Source: Hyphomicrobiales bacterium (lineage in GTDB: Bacteria; Pseudomonadota; Alphaproteobacteria; Rhizobiales; Xanthobacteraceae). Taken from it: DNA of 64,000 nt. The translations under genes were made by a program, and so were the position numbers. A model generated the notes under the pieces. That model saw nothing but the letters and a program-made list of their open reading frames with translations. It did not search any database and was not told the origin of the DNA. The stretch's first letter is position 1. Every line of letters starts with the position of its first letter. The DNA is taken from NCBI GenBank assembly GCA_017305715.1, contig JAFKKG010000012.1, forward strand, positions 124,001 to 188,000. Reading direction: 5' to 3'. Below, in pieces: positions 53,339 through 62,496 of the stretch.

Positions 53339-54562
53339 TCACGAATTCACGTGAACGAAATCCCGCAGCAGCGGATAGATTTCGTTGTTCCAGCGCTTGC
53401 CCGAAAACACCCCGTAATGGCCGACGCCGGCCTGCATGTGATGAACCCGGCGGTAGGCGCGCACGCCGGTGCAGAGGTCTTGCGCGGCCAGCGTCTGGCC
53501 GATCGAGCAGATATCGTCCTTTTCGCCTTCGACCGTCATCAGACCCATGCGCTTGATCGAGGCCGGGTTCACCGGCTTGCCGCGATGCATCAACTTGCCT
53601 TGCGGCAGGAGATGTTCCTGAAACACGTCGCGCACGGTCTCGATGTAAAACTCCGCCGGCAGGTCCATCACGGCGAAATATTCGTCGTAGAAGGTCTTGA
53701 TGATTTCAGCCTTCTCCTTCTCGCCCTTGGCCAGATGCTGGGCGAGGTCGATATGCTGCTTGATGTGGCGTTCGAGGTTCATCGAGACGAAGGCGGTGAG
53801 TTGCACGAAGCCAGGATAGACCTGGCGGAACGCGCCCTTGCATTGCACGGGCACGTAATTGATCAAATTCTCCTGGAACCATTTGATCGGCTTGCTCTTG
53901 GCGAAGTCGTTGACCTTGGTCGGCTGGATGCGGGTGTCGATCGGCCCCGCCATCAGCGTCAGTGTCGCCGGCCGCGCCGGGTGATTTTCCTCCGACATCA
54001 CGGCAGCCGCCGCCAGTGCCGAGACCGAGGGCTGACAGATCGCCACCATGTGCGAGCGCGGGCCCATCTTTTCGAGGAAGCCGATCAGGTGGTCGGTGTA
54101 ATCTTCGAGACCGAAGCGGCCGGCGCCCAGCGGAATGTCACGCGGGTTGTGCCAGTCGGTGATGTAGACGTCGTGGTCCTGCAGCAAGGTCTTCACGGTG
54201 CCGCGCAGCAGCGTTGCGAAGTGGCCGGACATGGGCGCCACAAGCAGCAGTTTTGGTTGCTGCGGTGCGTTCTCTTTCCTGAAACGCAGCAGCGAACCGA
54301 ACGGTGTCGCGTAGGCGACTTCCTCTGAAATCGCGTACTCCTGATTGCCGACCATCACCGTGTCGATGCCGTAGGGCGGCCGCGTGTAGGTCAGCGAAGT
54401 GCGCGAGATCAGTTCGAGGGCCGCCGCCAGCCGCCCGAACGCCTTGTCGGAGACGCCTTGCGGCACGAGGTTGAGATATCTGAGCGCCGCCGCGGCCCCG
54501 GTACGCCATGGCGCGGTGAGGTCCATGTGGTTCTGATAAGCTTGGTACATCAATGACATCAT
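53339..54562 (-). CDS. phaZ: Intracellular polyhydroxyalkanoate depolymerase
   Basis: The 407-aa enzyme breaks down stored PHB in the cytoplasm. It starts MMSLMYQAYQNHMDLTAPWR, usual for PhaZ of this group. The nucleophile is a cysteine, Cys176 in AICQPSVSALA, as in the intracellular depolymerases of Ralstonia. The late VEGEKDDICSIGQ and GVGHYGVFSGKRW supply Asp and His. The start is at 54562 (or two codons earlier, at 54568). The long open frame further upstream overlaps the divergent GST region and is not used. Confidence 0.93.
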   Translation of the reverse strand: MMSLMYQAYQNHMDLTAPWRTGAAAALRYLNLVPQGVSDKAFGRLAAALELISRTSLTYTRPPYGIDTVMVGNQEYAISEEVAYATPFGSLLRFRKENAPQQPKLLLVAPMSGHFATLLRGTVKTLLQDHDVYITDWHNPRDIPLGAGRFGLEDYTDHLIGFLEKMGPRSHMVAICQPSVSALAAAAVMSEENHPARPATLTLMAGPIDTRIQPTKVNDFAKSKPIKWFQENLINYVPVQCKGAFRQVYPGFVQLTAFVSMNLERHIKQHIDLAQHLAKGEKEKAEIIKTFYDEYFAVMDLPAEFYIETVRDVFQEHLLPQGKLMHRGKPVNPASIKRMGLMTVEGEKDDICSIGQTLAAQDLCTGVRAYRRVHHMQAGVGHYGVFSGKRWNNEIYPLLRDFVHVNS

Positions 54563-54743
54563 ACGCATCCGCCCTTGCCCGGTGGTGCCATGCAATATCG
54601 AAGCCAAAGCCGGTGGTGGGCCTCGAAAAACTGGCACGTGGCTTGCTGCATGTATGCGGTATGCATGGCTGATCGGCGGCGGCGCGCTGGCGTATCCGCC
54701 GCCTCGGCCTTGCCGAGGCAGTTCAGGCGTGAGGGAAGGCCCT

Positions 54744-55397
54744 ATGGCGAAGACGACACTAACCATCAGCAGCAAGAACTATTCGTCCTGGTCGCTGCGC
54801 GGCTGGCTGCTGACGAAATTCTCCGGCCTGCCGTTCGAGGAGGTCGTGACCGCCCCTGACGATGCGTCGGCGCGGGCCGAAATCCTGCTGCTGTCGTCGT
54901 CGATCCTGGTGCCATGCCTGCGGCACGAGGGCGCCACCGTCTGGGACACGCTGGCGATCGCCGAATATCTCAACGAGGTGATGCCGGATGCCGGCCTTTT
55001 GCCGGCGGACCGGGTGCAGCGGGCGCATTGCCGCTCGATTTGCGGCGAAATCCACTCCGGCTTCACGACGTTGCGGGCCTCCTTGCCGGTCAATCTCAAG
55101 GGGCATTTCCCGGGCTTCAAGATCTGGTCGCGCGCGCAGGCCGATATCGACCGGGTCTGCACCATCTGGCGCGAGTGCCTGGCGCAGTCTGGCGGCCCGT
55201 TCCTGTTCGGCGAGCGTACCGTGGCGGATGCGATGTATGCGCCGGTCGTGACCCGCTTCATGACCTATGACGTCAAGCTCGAACCGAAGCTTGCGGCCTA
55301 CGCCAAGACCATCATGGCGATGCCCGAGATGATCGAATGGATCGAGGCCGCCAAGGCCGAGCCCGCCGACATCGAGGAACTCGAGGTCGAATATTAG
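54744..55397 (+). CDS. Glutathione S-transferase
   Basis: The 217-aa product has the thioredoxin-like N-terminal domain (TLTISSKNYSSWSLRGWLLT with the catalytic Ser/Tyr region, then LVPCLRHEGATVWDTLAIAEYL, about 55-76) and an all-helical C-terminal domain (FLFGERTVADAMYAPVVTRF). It conjugates glutathione to, or reduces, unidentified electrophiles. The ATG at 54744 was preferred over an earlier one at 54582, which would add over 50 unlikely residues. It is divergent from phaZ. Confidence 0.92.
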   Translation: MAKTTLTISSKNYSSWSLRGWLLTKFSGLPFEEVVTAPDDASARAEILLLSSSILVPCLRHEGATVWDTLAIAEYLNEVMPDAGLLPADRVQRAHCRSICGEIHSGFTTLRASLPVNLKGHFPGFKIWSRAQADIDRVCTIWRECLAQSGGPFLFGERTVADAMYAPVVTRFMTYDVKLEPKLAAYAKTIMAMPEMIEWIEAAKAEPADIEELEVEY

Positions 55398-55723
55398 GCA
55401 GCGCCTGCGATGCTCTGCCCGTTTGACGGGCTCAAGCATCGGGCAGGATTTGCTCAAAGCCCATGCCGTCGCGGGCGTCGCGGCGTCGATGTCGGCGATA
55501 CGGCGGCGCCGCCGCGGAAAATCGTTGGCGCGGATTCCGGCTTCCCGACAAGCGCTTCGGCGTGTTTTCGGCGCAGGCGGTTGAAATCGCCGCGGTGCAA
55601 CGCGACTGGCGCGGATTTCGCATAGCAGCATGGAGCCGTGAACGCGACGCTGCGACGCTGCCGAAAATTTGGACGCTCTTCGCGCTGTCGCGGGTCTCGC
55701 GAACAAGAACCGTGGAGGCTTCC
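55398..55723. other. Gap after the GST gene, nothing firm
   Basis: A small GCCCGT/ACGGGC hairpin near 55420 may end the GST transcript. Frames here are arginine-rich and without SD. An SD (GGAGG) at 55714-55718 serves the tiny frame at 55724. Confidence 0.4.
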
Positions 55724-55777
55724 ATGAATCAGACTGCAATCGTCAGCAAATTCGCCCTCGTCAGACCAGGCAGGTGA
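55724..55777 (+). CDS. Tiny frame with strong SD (possible leader peptide)
   Basis: The 17-codon frame MNQTAIVSKFALVRPGR begins 5 bases after GGAGG (55714-55718) and ends 4 bases before the next small frame. It may be a leader that couples translation to the frame at 55782 or to the bicupin gene. The only support is the SD and the spacing. Confidence 0.35.
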   Translation: MNQTAIVSKFALVRPGR

Positions 55778-55781
55778 CGCA

Positions 55782-55964
55782 ATGTCATCCCCCGAGGAGT
55801 TGGCCTTTGTCATCGGCCGCTGGCTGCGGCCCTTCGTCGTCATCCTGAATGTGGGGCGTCGCCTGGGCTTCTGGCCGCCATCCCGACCTGAACTGGCCCT
55901 GAATCAGCATCGACCGGCGACTTCGGGCGCTCTGCCGAGGCGGAGCAAATTTGAGCTTGTCTGA
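55782..55964 (+). CDS. Small protein related to the frame at 57185
   Basis: The 60-aa frame starts MSSPEELAFVIGRWLRPFVV. The frame at 57185 starts MSFPEQLTLVVGRRLRPIVT, and about 16 of the first 28 residues agree, with conservative changes (E/Q, I/V) at many of the others. That argues that both are or were translated. No clear SD is seen. It ends 33 bases before the bicupin gene. The function is unknown. Confidence 0.5.
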   Translation: MSSPEELAFVIGRWLRPFVVILNVGRRLGFWPPSRPELALNQHRPATSGALPRRSKFELV

Positions 55965-55997
55965 GGTCTCGCTGGAATTGAGCGATTGGAGAATACC

Positions 55998-57140
55998 ATG
56001 AACGTACATGCCGCGGTCGATCTCAAATGGCCTGGCCTTACGCGTCCGGACGGCGATGCCCTCCGCCTGAACAGAACGAACTTCGTGGCGATCGATCGTA
56101 ATCGGGATGCTTCATACGAGCCGACCTATCGCCCGCAAGCCCTCTACAATCGCGCGAACGAGGGCTTTCATGCCAACAACGAAACCTTCCTTCTGCACGA
56201 GGTTTCGACAAACCTGCCGATTTACCGTGCCGATACCGGCCCCACCGATTTCCATCTTCACCTTCCACCCGGCGGTTACCAACTCGTGCTGGTCACGTCA
56301 GGCGTGTTCACCTTCGATTATGACGGCCGATTTTACTATGTCGGCCCCGGTGCGGTGATGCTGCAGAGCGCGATCGTGCATCGCCAGTTGTTTTACACAT
56401 GGTCGGGACTGTCCACCGAGGAAAACCTGAAAACGCCGCAAACGGTGGTGCCGGATCCGATGTCGATGGGCTATTCCGGCAAATTTCTCGAAGCCTTCAT
56501 CACCGACCCCACGACCTTCCCCAACCCGACCGTGGTGGATCATGATCACATCAACGAGGAAGAAACACCGCGTGTTGCCTGGAGCCATCCGCTGCATGAC
56601 CGCCCCGCCGATGCCTGTTTCTGGCTGCAGGATCCGCTGGAACTGGAAGCGCTCTACAAGCCGCTGCCGGCAGGATCGCCGATCAAATCCGCCGGGCCTG
56701 TTTACGTGCGCGACATCGGAATCGAAATTCCGAGCGGCCGCCTGACGACCGGACATATCATCGCGACCGACCCGCGTGGCCAGTCGCTATTGCCGAAGAG
56801 CACTTCCGCGGCAGCGGAAACCGGCTTTCTCGGCAAAGGGGAGGTTATTATCTATCGCGTCATTCGCGGCACGGCCCAATTCACCAATAGCGCAGGGGAG
56901 AATTTTGAACTTGTGACCGGCGATACGGTCACGGCGGGCAAGAACACGATCGATCTGGTGGGGCTGGACGAAAATACCCAAATCCTCCGGTTGGGCCTGC
57001 TGAAAGGCATGGAAAATCTTCGCAGCTGGACGCCGACGCAGCGCGACGAAATTGACGGCCTGGCCGGTCAAATCATTACGCGGAGGGACGTTCGTCCGCT
57101 GCGCAACGAAGGCAAGCCGGTCGGGTATCTGTACGAGTAA
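55998..57140 (+). CDS. Bicupin-like protein of unknown function
   Basis: The 380-aa product appears to be made of two beta-barrel halves. The first has FHLHLPPGGYQLVLVTSGVF near residue 85 and a GPGAVMLQSAIVHRQL block; the second has KGEVIIYRVIRGTAQFTNSAG near 285 and LVTGDTVTAGKNTIDLVG. These are like cupin motifs with few metal His residues in the second half. The ATG at 55998 follows a GGAG SD by 8 bases. A TTG four codons before is the only other start. I do not recognise the family. Related small frames lie on both sides. Confidence 0.7.
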   Translation: MNVHAAVDLKWPGLTRPDGDALRLNRTNFVAIDRNRDASYEPTYRPQALYNRANEGFHANNETFLLHEVSTNLPIYRADTGPTDFHLHLPPGGYQLVLVTSGVFTFDYDGRFYYVGPGAVMLQSAIVHRQLFYTWSGLSTEENLKTPQTVVPDPMSMGYSGKFLEAFITDPTTFPNPTVVDHDHINEEETPRVAWSHPLHDRPADACFWLQDPLELEALYKPLPAGSPIKSAGPVYVRDIGIEIPSGRLTTGHIIATDPRGQSLLPKSTSAAAETGFLGKGEVIIYRVIRGTAQFTNSAGENFELVTGDTVTAGKNTIDLVGLDENTQILRLGLLKGMENLRSWTPTQRDEIDGLAGQIITRRDVRPLRNEGKPVGYLYE

Positions 57141-57184
57141 ACTGAGAAACGCGCAGACGCCTTCCGCCCGCTCGAAGCGCCGGC

Positions 57185-57322
57185 ATGTCCTTCCCGGAGC
57201 AATTAACCCTTGTCGTCGGCCGCCGACTGCGGCCGATCGTGACCGCGCTGCATGTGGTGCGCCGCCGGACGCTCAAGCCAATATCTAGCCGTGAACAACG
57301 GAGTACGGCGCCAAACCAGTGA
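57185..57322 (+). CDS. Small protein related to the frame at 55782
   Basis: The 45-codon frame begins MSFPEQLTLVVGRRLRPIVT and ends at TGA 57320-57322. The resemblance to the frame before the bicupin gene is in the first 28 residues only; the tails differ. No good SD is visible. It may be a decayed or shortened copy. Confidence 0.4.
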   Translation: MSFPEQLTLVVGRRLRPIVTALHVVRRRTLKPISSREQRSTAPNQ

Positions 57323-57455
57323 TTCGGGCGCGGTTCGTTCTCTCGGCGTTCCGAACCTTAAGAACGCCCTGCAGTGACCTGCGACCCCGTCGCATTCTGA
57401 CACAATGTACCGCGCGTCGGCGCGCGTTTGCGGCCGGCTCGGTGTGGTTTGAGCG

Positions 57456-57674
57456 TCAGATGTGACCGTTCAGCCGCGGCAGCCGCCAACCGACCACGGT
57501 GGCCTCGAGTGCGCCGCCGGTCCGGTCGTTGCGCCACTGGCCTTCGATCCACCGGCAGGCAAACGGCAATTGATATGTGCCGCTATGATCCTCGCAAAGT
57601 ACTTCCACCGGCAGGTCCGGCGGCGGTTCCCCATTGCCGTCGAACTGTGCCAGCCGCCTTTCGCGCGTTGCCAT
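57456..57674 (-). CDS. Small hypothetical protein
   Basis: The 72-aa frame has a GGAG SD 9 bases before the ATG at 57674. It starts MATRERRLAQFDGNGEPPPD and has VEVLCEDHSGTYQLPFACRW and a VVGWR end. The mix of hydrophobic and polar residues is that of a folded protein, perhaps a small beta-rich domain. The family is not recognised. An in-frame ATG at 57740 would add 22 residues. Confidence 0.6.
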   Translation of the reverse strand: MATRERRLAQFDGNGEPPPDLPVEVLCEDHSGTYQLPFACRWIEGQWRNDRTGGALEATVVGWRLPRLNGHI

Positions 57675-57870
57675 GTGCTCAATCTCCACTGCCGGGACGT
57701 GCAAACTTGCGTTTGGGTTCCCCGGCCAAAGTCCATCCACGCCAATAACCGGAATCTCACCGCCTGAATGCGGTATCAGTGTGGTATCGCTGAAGCCTGC
57801 GGCCTGATACCAGCAATTTGATGTGATTGAGCGCCTGTTGCATGGCGCACGTTTATTGGGTGAGGATTGG

Positions 57871-58233
57871 ATGATTGCCCGGATTGCGAGGACCGCTGTA
57901 GCCGCCGCCGTGCTGCTGATGCCCGATTGGGGCTACGCGCAGGACGTTCCCGGCATCGAAATCTGCACCGTCGAAAAGACCATGGAGCGGCGCACCTCCT
58001 GCCTGCAGAGCAATGTCGATTTCCTGCAAAAGACCATCAACAAGGTCACGCTGGACCATCAGCAGAAGCTCGATGCCGCCAACCGGCAGATCGAAGCCTT
58101 GAAGGGAACGGTAATTGCGCTGCAGAAGTTCGTCGACGAACTGCAGAAGAAGACGGCGGAAGAATTGAAGAAGAAAGCCGATGCGCCGCCGGCAAAGGAC
58201 GCGGCCCCTGCGGCGAAGGATGGCGCGAAGTAA
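57871..58233 (+). CDS. Exported coiled-coil protein of unknown function
   Basis: The 120-aa product has a signal peptide (IARTAVAAAVLLMPDWGYA). Two cysteines follow (ICTVEKTMERRTSC). Then comes a helical coil with heptads (LQSNVDFLQKTINKV to LQKKTAEELKKKA), and an Ala/Lys/Pro tail. It is likely a periplasmic coiled coil. The ATG at 57871 gives the signal peptide; the upstream one at 57823 does not. A family B repeat follows the stop. Confidence 0.75.
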   Translation: MIARIARTAVAAAVLLMPDWGYAQDVPGIEICTVEKTMERRTSCLQSNVDFLQKTINKVTLDHQQKLDAANRQIEALKGTVIALQKFVDELQKKTAEELKKKADAPPAKDAAPAAKDGAK

Positions 58234-58239
58234 AGGTCC

Positions 58240-58320
58240 TCATTCCGGGATGGTGCGCGAGCACCAGGCCCGGAATCTCGAGATTCGGGGTTCAGTCCTG
58301 CGGACTGCCCCGGAATGACC
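58240..58320. repeat. Family B palindromic repeat, third copy
   Basis: It reads TCATTCCGGGATGGTGCG at the left and CCCCGGAATGACC at the right, with an inner GAATCTCGAGATTC palindrome also seen in the copy at 34875-34979. It lies between convergent genes. Confidence 0.85.
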
Positions 58321-58329
58321 CTTTGAACC

Positions 58330-59556
58330 CTACGACTTCTCGCCGGACATGATCGGGCCGAACAACTCCCAGCTCTCGCCCTTGAAACGCATCATTTGCA
58401 GCTGCTCGATCGGCGCGAAGTCCGTCGGGCTGGTCTTGATCTTCGTGCCGGGCAGATAGATGCCGATCTCGAAATTCAGATTGGCCGCCTGCTTCATGAC
58501 GTTTTCGCGCGTCAGATCATCCTTGCACTGCTTCAGCACCTGCACGATGCCCTGGGCGACCCCGTAGCCGAACACGGTGGCGGCGTCTTCCTGATCGCCT
58601 TCGGGATACCATTTGGTCATGAACGCGCGCCACTCGTTCATGGCGGGATCGTTCTTCCACTGCTCGTCCTTCGGCTCCTTCAGATAGGCGGCGCTCAGGA
58701 TGCCCTGGCCGTTCTCGTAGCCGGCCGGCTTCATGACGCTGCCGACGGATACGGAGACGTTGGTGAGAAATTGGACCGGACGCCAGCCGAGCTCGCCGGC
58801 CTTCTTGATCGCCTGCGCGGCGAATTTCGGCGTTGCGATGTTGACGAAGATGTCGGGATTGGCTCCCTTGATCTGGACGACCTGCGAATCCACGGTTGGT
58901 GACGAGGTCTCGTAGGAGGCCTCGATGGTGATCAGCTTGTTGGCCTGATCGCCGAGGCCCTCGCGCAGGCCGATGACATAGTCTTTTCCGAAATCGTCGT
59001 TCTGGTAGAGAACCCCGATGGTCTTGCCGGGGTAGTTTTTCAGGATGTAGGCCGCATAGATGCGGGCCTCGACCTGGTAGCTGGGCTGCCAGCCCATCGT
59101 CCACGGAAAATTCTTCGGATCGTTCCATTTGGCCGCGCCGGTCGAGACGAAGATTTGCGGCACCTTCTTGGAATTCATGTATTTCTGGATCGCGGTATTG
59201 CCCGGCGTGCCCAGCGGATTGAAGATCAGCAGCACCTCGTCGGACTCGACGAGCTTGCGCGCCTGCTCGACCGTCTTCGGCGGGCTGTAGCCGTCGTCAT
59301 AGGAGATGAAATTGATCTTGCGGCCGTTGATGCCGCCTTCGGCATTGATCTTGTTGAAATAGGCCGCCTCGGTCTTGCCGATCGTGGCATAGGCGGAAGC
59401 CGGGCCCGAATAGGGCATGATGTTGCCGATCTTGATCTCGGTGTCGGTCGCGCCGGGATCGTATTTCTTCTGGGCGCTCGCGGAACCCGCGACCGCGGCA
59501 GCGAACAGTCCCGCCAACGCAATCGTTCTGGCATTATTCAAGATAGAATAGTGCAT
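58330..59556 (-). CDS. Branched-chain amino acid ABC-type substrate-binding protein (LivJ-like), orphan
   Basis: The 408-aa product has a signal peptide (TIALAGLFAAAVAGSASA) and a type I periplasmic binding fold. Marks are TEIKIGNIMPYSGPASAYATIG, the GGINGRKINFISYDDGYSP block near 75-93, and KTIGVLYQNDDFGKDYVIGL. Such proteins bind amino acids, aromatic acids or other carboxylates for an ABC importer, but no permease or ATPase gene is nearby in the window. The regulator gene at 59801 is divergent. Confidence 0.92.
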   Translation of the reverse strand: MHYSILNNARTIALAGLFAAAVAGSASAQKKYDPGATDTEIKIGNIMPYSGPASAYATIGKTEAAYFNKINAEGGINGRKINFISYDDGYSPPKTVEQARKLVESDEVLLIFNPLGTPGNTAIQKYMNSKKVPQIFVSTGAAKWNDPKNFPWTMGWQPSYQVEARIYAAYILKNYPGKTIGVLYQNDDFGKDYVIGLREGLGDQANKLITIEASYETSSPTVDSQVVQIKGANPDIFVNIATPKFAAQAIKKAGELGWRPVQFLTNVSVSVGSVMKPAGYENGQGILSAAYLKEPKDEQWKNDPAMNEWRAFMTKWYPEGDQEDAATVFGYGVAQGIVQVLKQCKDDLTRENVMKQAANLNFEIGIYLPGTKIKTSPTDFAPIEQLQMMRFKGESWELFGPIMSGEKS

Positions 59557-59800
59557 CCTCGTCCTCCCTGACGTATTGACCGAGGCCCGTGCAGTTTTTG
59601 TTATGGGCAGCGTGATTTGCCTTCGGCACAGCCAGTATGCACGATCGGGGTCATATGGCCAGCCGAACGGTTGCAGTTTCCATTGTCGGCAATTTCCGCG
59701 GAACGGAACCCGCGCGCCGCAGCGCGGAGAGCAACGGCCGTCAAATGACGCGCGCGAAAAGCGGCCATGATGCGGAAGCTTCGAAGGAAAGCTGTCACCG

Positions 59801-60637
59801 ATGAATCCAGCCCAGAAGGCGCTCTGGTATATCGAAAGCCATCTTGCCGGGCCGTTGACCCTGGACGAGATAGCGGCGATTGCGGGCGTCTCGCGCTTCC
59901 ATCTGGTGCGGGCGTTCGCGGCCGCGACCGGTCTTTCGGTGATGCGCTATGTCCGCGCGCGCCGTCTCTCCAACGCGGCGCGAGCGCTAGGCGCCGGCGC
60001 GCCTGACATTCTCAGCCTCGCGCTGGACGCGGACTACAGCTCCCACGAAGCATTCACCCGCGCGTTCCGCGACCATTTCGGCGTCACGCCCGAAATGGTT
60101 CGCGCCGGAACGTGCCTCGATCGTTCACGGCTTCAGGAGCCCATCGTCATGATTTCAACCGCACTCGATCATCTCAAGGCCCCGCGTTTCGAAGTCGGCA
60201 AGCCGTTGCTCGTCGCCGGTGTCGGCGAGCGCTGCACCCTCGAAAACCAGGGCGCCGGCATTCCAAGCCAATGGCAGCGTTTCCATCAGGTCGTCGCCGG
60301 CATTCCCGGCCGGATCGGGAAGGTGGCCTATGGCGTCTGCTGCAACGGCGACGATGCCGGCAATTTCGATTACGTCGCCGGCGTCGAAGTGACCGACTTC
60401 TCCGATCTGCCGCGCGAATTTCAGAGCGTGCGGATCCCCGGGCAGAAATACGCGGTGTTTACCCACGCCGAACATATTTCGACGATCCGGCGCACCGTCA
60501 ACACGATCTGGAATCACTGGCTGCCGGCGTCGGGCATGAAGGCCGCCGATGCGCCGAACTTCGAGCGCTATGACGAGACGTTCGATCCCGGCACCGGCAA
60601 TGGCGGCCTCGAAATCTGGATACCGGTTCGCGAATAA
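59801..60637 (+). CDS. AraC family regulator with C-terminal GyrI-like domain
   Basis: The 278-aa protein has an N-terminal AraC-type double HTH at about 8-105 (LDEIAAIAGVSRFHLVRAF; DADYSSHEAFTRAFRDHFGV) and a GyrI/Rob-like effector domain at about 120-278 (KPLLVAGVGERCTLEN, PGQKYAVFTHAEHISTI, GGLEIWIPV). This order is that of Rob/SoxS-like proteins that sense drugs or small molecules. The divergent gene is the LivJ-like one; control of it is a possibility but is not shown. Confidence 0.92.
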   Translation: MNPAQKALWYIESHLAGPLTLDEIAAIAGVSRFHLVRAFAAATGLSVMRYVRARRLSNAARALGAGAPDILSLALDADYSSHEAFTRAFRDHFGVTPEMVRAGTCLDRSRLQEPIVMISTALDHLKAPRFEVGKPLLVAGVGERCTLENQGAGIPSQWQRFHQVVAGIPGRIGKVAYGVCCNGDDAGNFDYVAGVEVTDFSDLPREFQSVRIPGQKYAVFTHAEHISTIRRTVNTIWNHWLPASGMKAADAPNFERYDETFDPGTGNGGLEIWIPVRE

Positions 60638-60821
60638 TGGTGGCTGCGCGTCGATCGTCGATCAGGGGCAAATCTCCCGCAGGGCTGCCCTGCGTTGCCG
60701 CACATCAGTTGGTTGCTTGGCAAGCCAAAGCGACTTTGCCATAACATCACGCAACGAAATGTTGCGTGTGCGGGGGCGAGCCAAAAATCCGCCTGCAGCC
60801 AAAAAGTGCCGGGAGGATTTC

Positions 60822-61748
60822 ATGGGAAATGTCCGCGTTCTCGCCACCGACCTCGAGTTTCCGGAAGGCCCGGTGGTCATGCCGGACGGATCGGTCGTGC
60901 TGGTCGAAATCCGCGGCCGGCGGCTGACGCGGATCTGGCCGGACGGCCGCAAGGAAGTGGTCGCGGAGATTCCCGGCGGCCCCAACGGGGCGGCCCTTGG
61001 CCCGGACGGCAAGATGTATCTCTGCAACAATGGCGGTTTCAGCTGGATCCCCACGGGCAAGGTGATCATGCCGGGCCCGCAGCCCGATGATTATCTCGGT
61101 GGTTCGATCCAGCGCGTCGATCTCTCGAACGGCAAGGTCGAGACGGTGGTCGACAAATGCGGCGAGTATCCACTGCGAGGTCCGAACGACCTCGTGTTCG
61201 ACAAGCACGGCGGCCTGTGGTTCTCGGAACTCGGCAAGCGCCGGGCTCGCGATATGGACGTCGGCGGCGTCTATTACGTCAAGCCCGGCATGAAGGAGAT
61301 CGTCGAAATCGTGCACGGCGTATTGCCGGCCAACGGCATCGGGCTGTCGCCAGACGAAAACACCGTCTACATCGCGGAAACGCCGACCGCGCGGCTATGG
61401 GCCTACGAACTTTCTGCCCCCGGCACGTTGAAGCCGCGTGAGGTGATCTACCGTGGCGAGCGCGGCAAGCCGATTGCGGGCCTCGGCGGCTATCAGATGT
61501 TCGACTCGCTTGCGGTCGAAGCGTCGGGCAATGTCTGCGTGGCGACGCTGATTTCGGGCTGCATCTCGGTGATCGCGCCTGACGGCACGCTGGTCGAGCA
61601 GGTGCCGACAGGCGACCGCATGACCACCAATATCGCCTTCGGAGGACCCGACCTGAAAACCGCCTACATCACGCTGTCGGGCAAGGGCGAACTGGTCGCG
61701 ATGGACTGGCCGCGCCCGGGCCTGCCGCTGAATTTTTTGAATAAGTGA
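60822..61748 (+). CDS. SMP-30/gluconolactonase family protein
   Basis: The 308-aa product is a six-bladed propeller lactonase-type protein. LEFPEGPVVMPDGSVVLVEI, GGPNGAALGPDGKMYLCNNGG, RGPNDLVFDKHGGLWFSELG and PANGIGLSPDENTVYIAETP give the metal-site Glu, Asn and Asp residues. The ATG at 60822 has a strong SD (GGGAGG). It would hydrolyse a sugar lactone or similar ring ester. The frame is open further upstream but without a start signal. Confidence 0.92.
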   Translation: MGNVRVLATDLEFPEGPVVMPDGSVVLVEIRGRRLTRIWPDGRKEVVAEIPGGPNGAALGPDGKMYLCNNGGFSWIPTGKVIMPGPQPDDYLGGSIQRVDLSNGKVETVVDKCGEYPLRGPNDLVFDKHGGLWFSELGKRRARDMDVGGVYYVKPGMKEIVEIVHGVLPANGIGLSPDENTVYIAETPTARLWAYELSAPGTLKPREVIYRGERGKPIAGLGGYQMFDSLAVEASGNVCVATLISGCISVIAPDGTLVEQVPTGDRMTTNIAFGGPDLKTAYITLSGKGELVAMDWPRPGLPLNFLNK

Positions 61749-61769
61749 TAGTGGAAACGAGACTATCCA

Positions 61770-61855
61770 CGTCATTGCGAGCGCAGCGAAGCAATCCATG
61801 CCGCCACGCAAAGAAAGAATGGATTGCTTCGTCGCTGCGCTCCTCGCAATGACGG
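61770..61855. repeat. Family C palindromic intergenic repeat, copy 2
   Basis: The left end is CGTCATTGCGAGCGC and the right end, inverted, is CCGTCATTGCGAGGAG. GAAGCAATCCATG and its complement are the inner arms. It is the same element as 40513-40596 in the opposite orientation, between two plus-strand genes. Confidence 0.85.
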
Positions 61856-61875
61856 AATAGAGAGTGGAGTTCTGA

Positions 61876-62469
61876 ATGCCCTTTATTGAACCCATCACCC
61901 TTCGCGGCGCGCATGCGCGGCTCGAACCGCTGTCGCACGATCAGCGCGACGGTCTGATCGAAGCGGTGCGGGACGGCGAGCTGTGGAAGCTCTGGTACAC
62001 TTTCGTGCCGACGCCGGAGGACATGACCAAGGAAATCGACCGCCGGCTCGGCTTGCAGGCGGCGGGCTCGATGCTGCCATTCACGGTGTTCGACGCCGAC
62101 GGCAAGATATCCGGCATGACGACCTATATGAATGTCGATGCCGCCAACCGCCGCGTCGAGATCGGCTCCACCTGGTACGCCAAGCGGGTGCAGCGCAGCG
62201 CCGTCAATACCCAGTGCAAATTGCTGCTGCTGACGCATGCGTTCGAAAAACTCGATTGCATCGCGGTCGAGTTCCGCACGCACTTCTTCAACCAGCAGAG
62301 CCGCCGCGGCATTGAGCGCCTCGGCGCCAAGCAGGACGGCATTTTGCGCAACCATGTGATCGCGCCGAACGGCACGTTGCGCGATACCGTGGTCTTCAGC
62401 ATCATCGCCGGCGAATGGCCGACGGTGAAGGCGCATCTCAATTACCAACTCAACGATAGGCCGCGGTAG
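61876..62469 (+). CDS. GNAT family N-acetyltransferase
   Basis: The 197-aa product has the RimJ/RimL-type order: ITLRGAHARLEPLSHDQRDG at the start, VEIGSTWYAKRVQRSAVNTQ in the middle as acetyl-CoA loop, and NQQSRRGIERLGAKQDGILR. Proteins of this type acetylate N termini or small amines. The substrate is unknown. It begins 20 bases after the family C repeat and is followed after 27 bases by the GMC gene, so the two may be cotranscribed. Confidence 0.92.
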   Translation: MPFIEPITLRGAHARLEPLSHDQRDGLIEAVRDGELWKLWYTFVPTPEDMTKEIDRRLGLQAAGSMLPFTVFDADGKISGMTTYMNVDAANRRVEIGSTWYAKRVQRSAVNTQCKLLLLTHAFEKLDCIAVEFRTHFFNQQSRRGIERLGAKQDGILRNHVIAPNGTLRDTVVFSIIAGEWPTVKAHLNYQLNDRPR

Positions 62470-62496
62470 TTTCAACCCGGGGCAGAAAAAAGTGTG

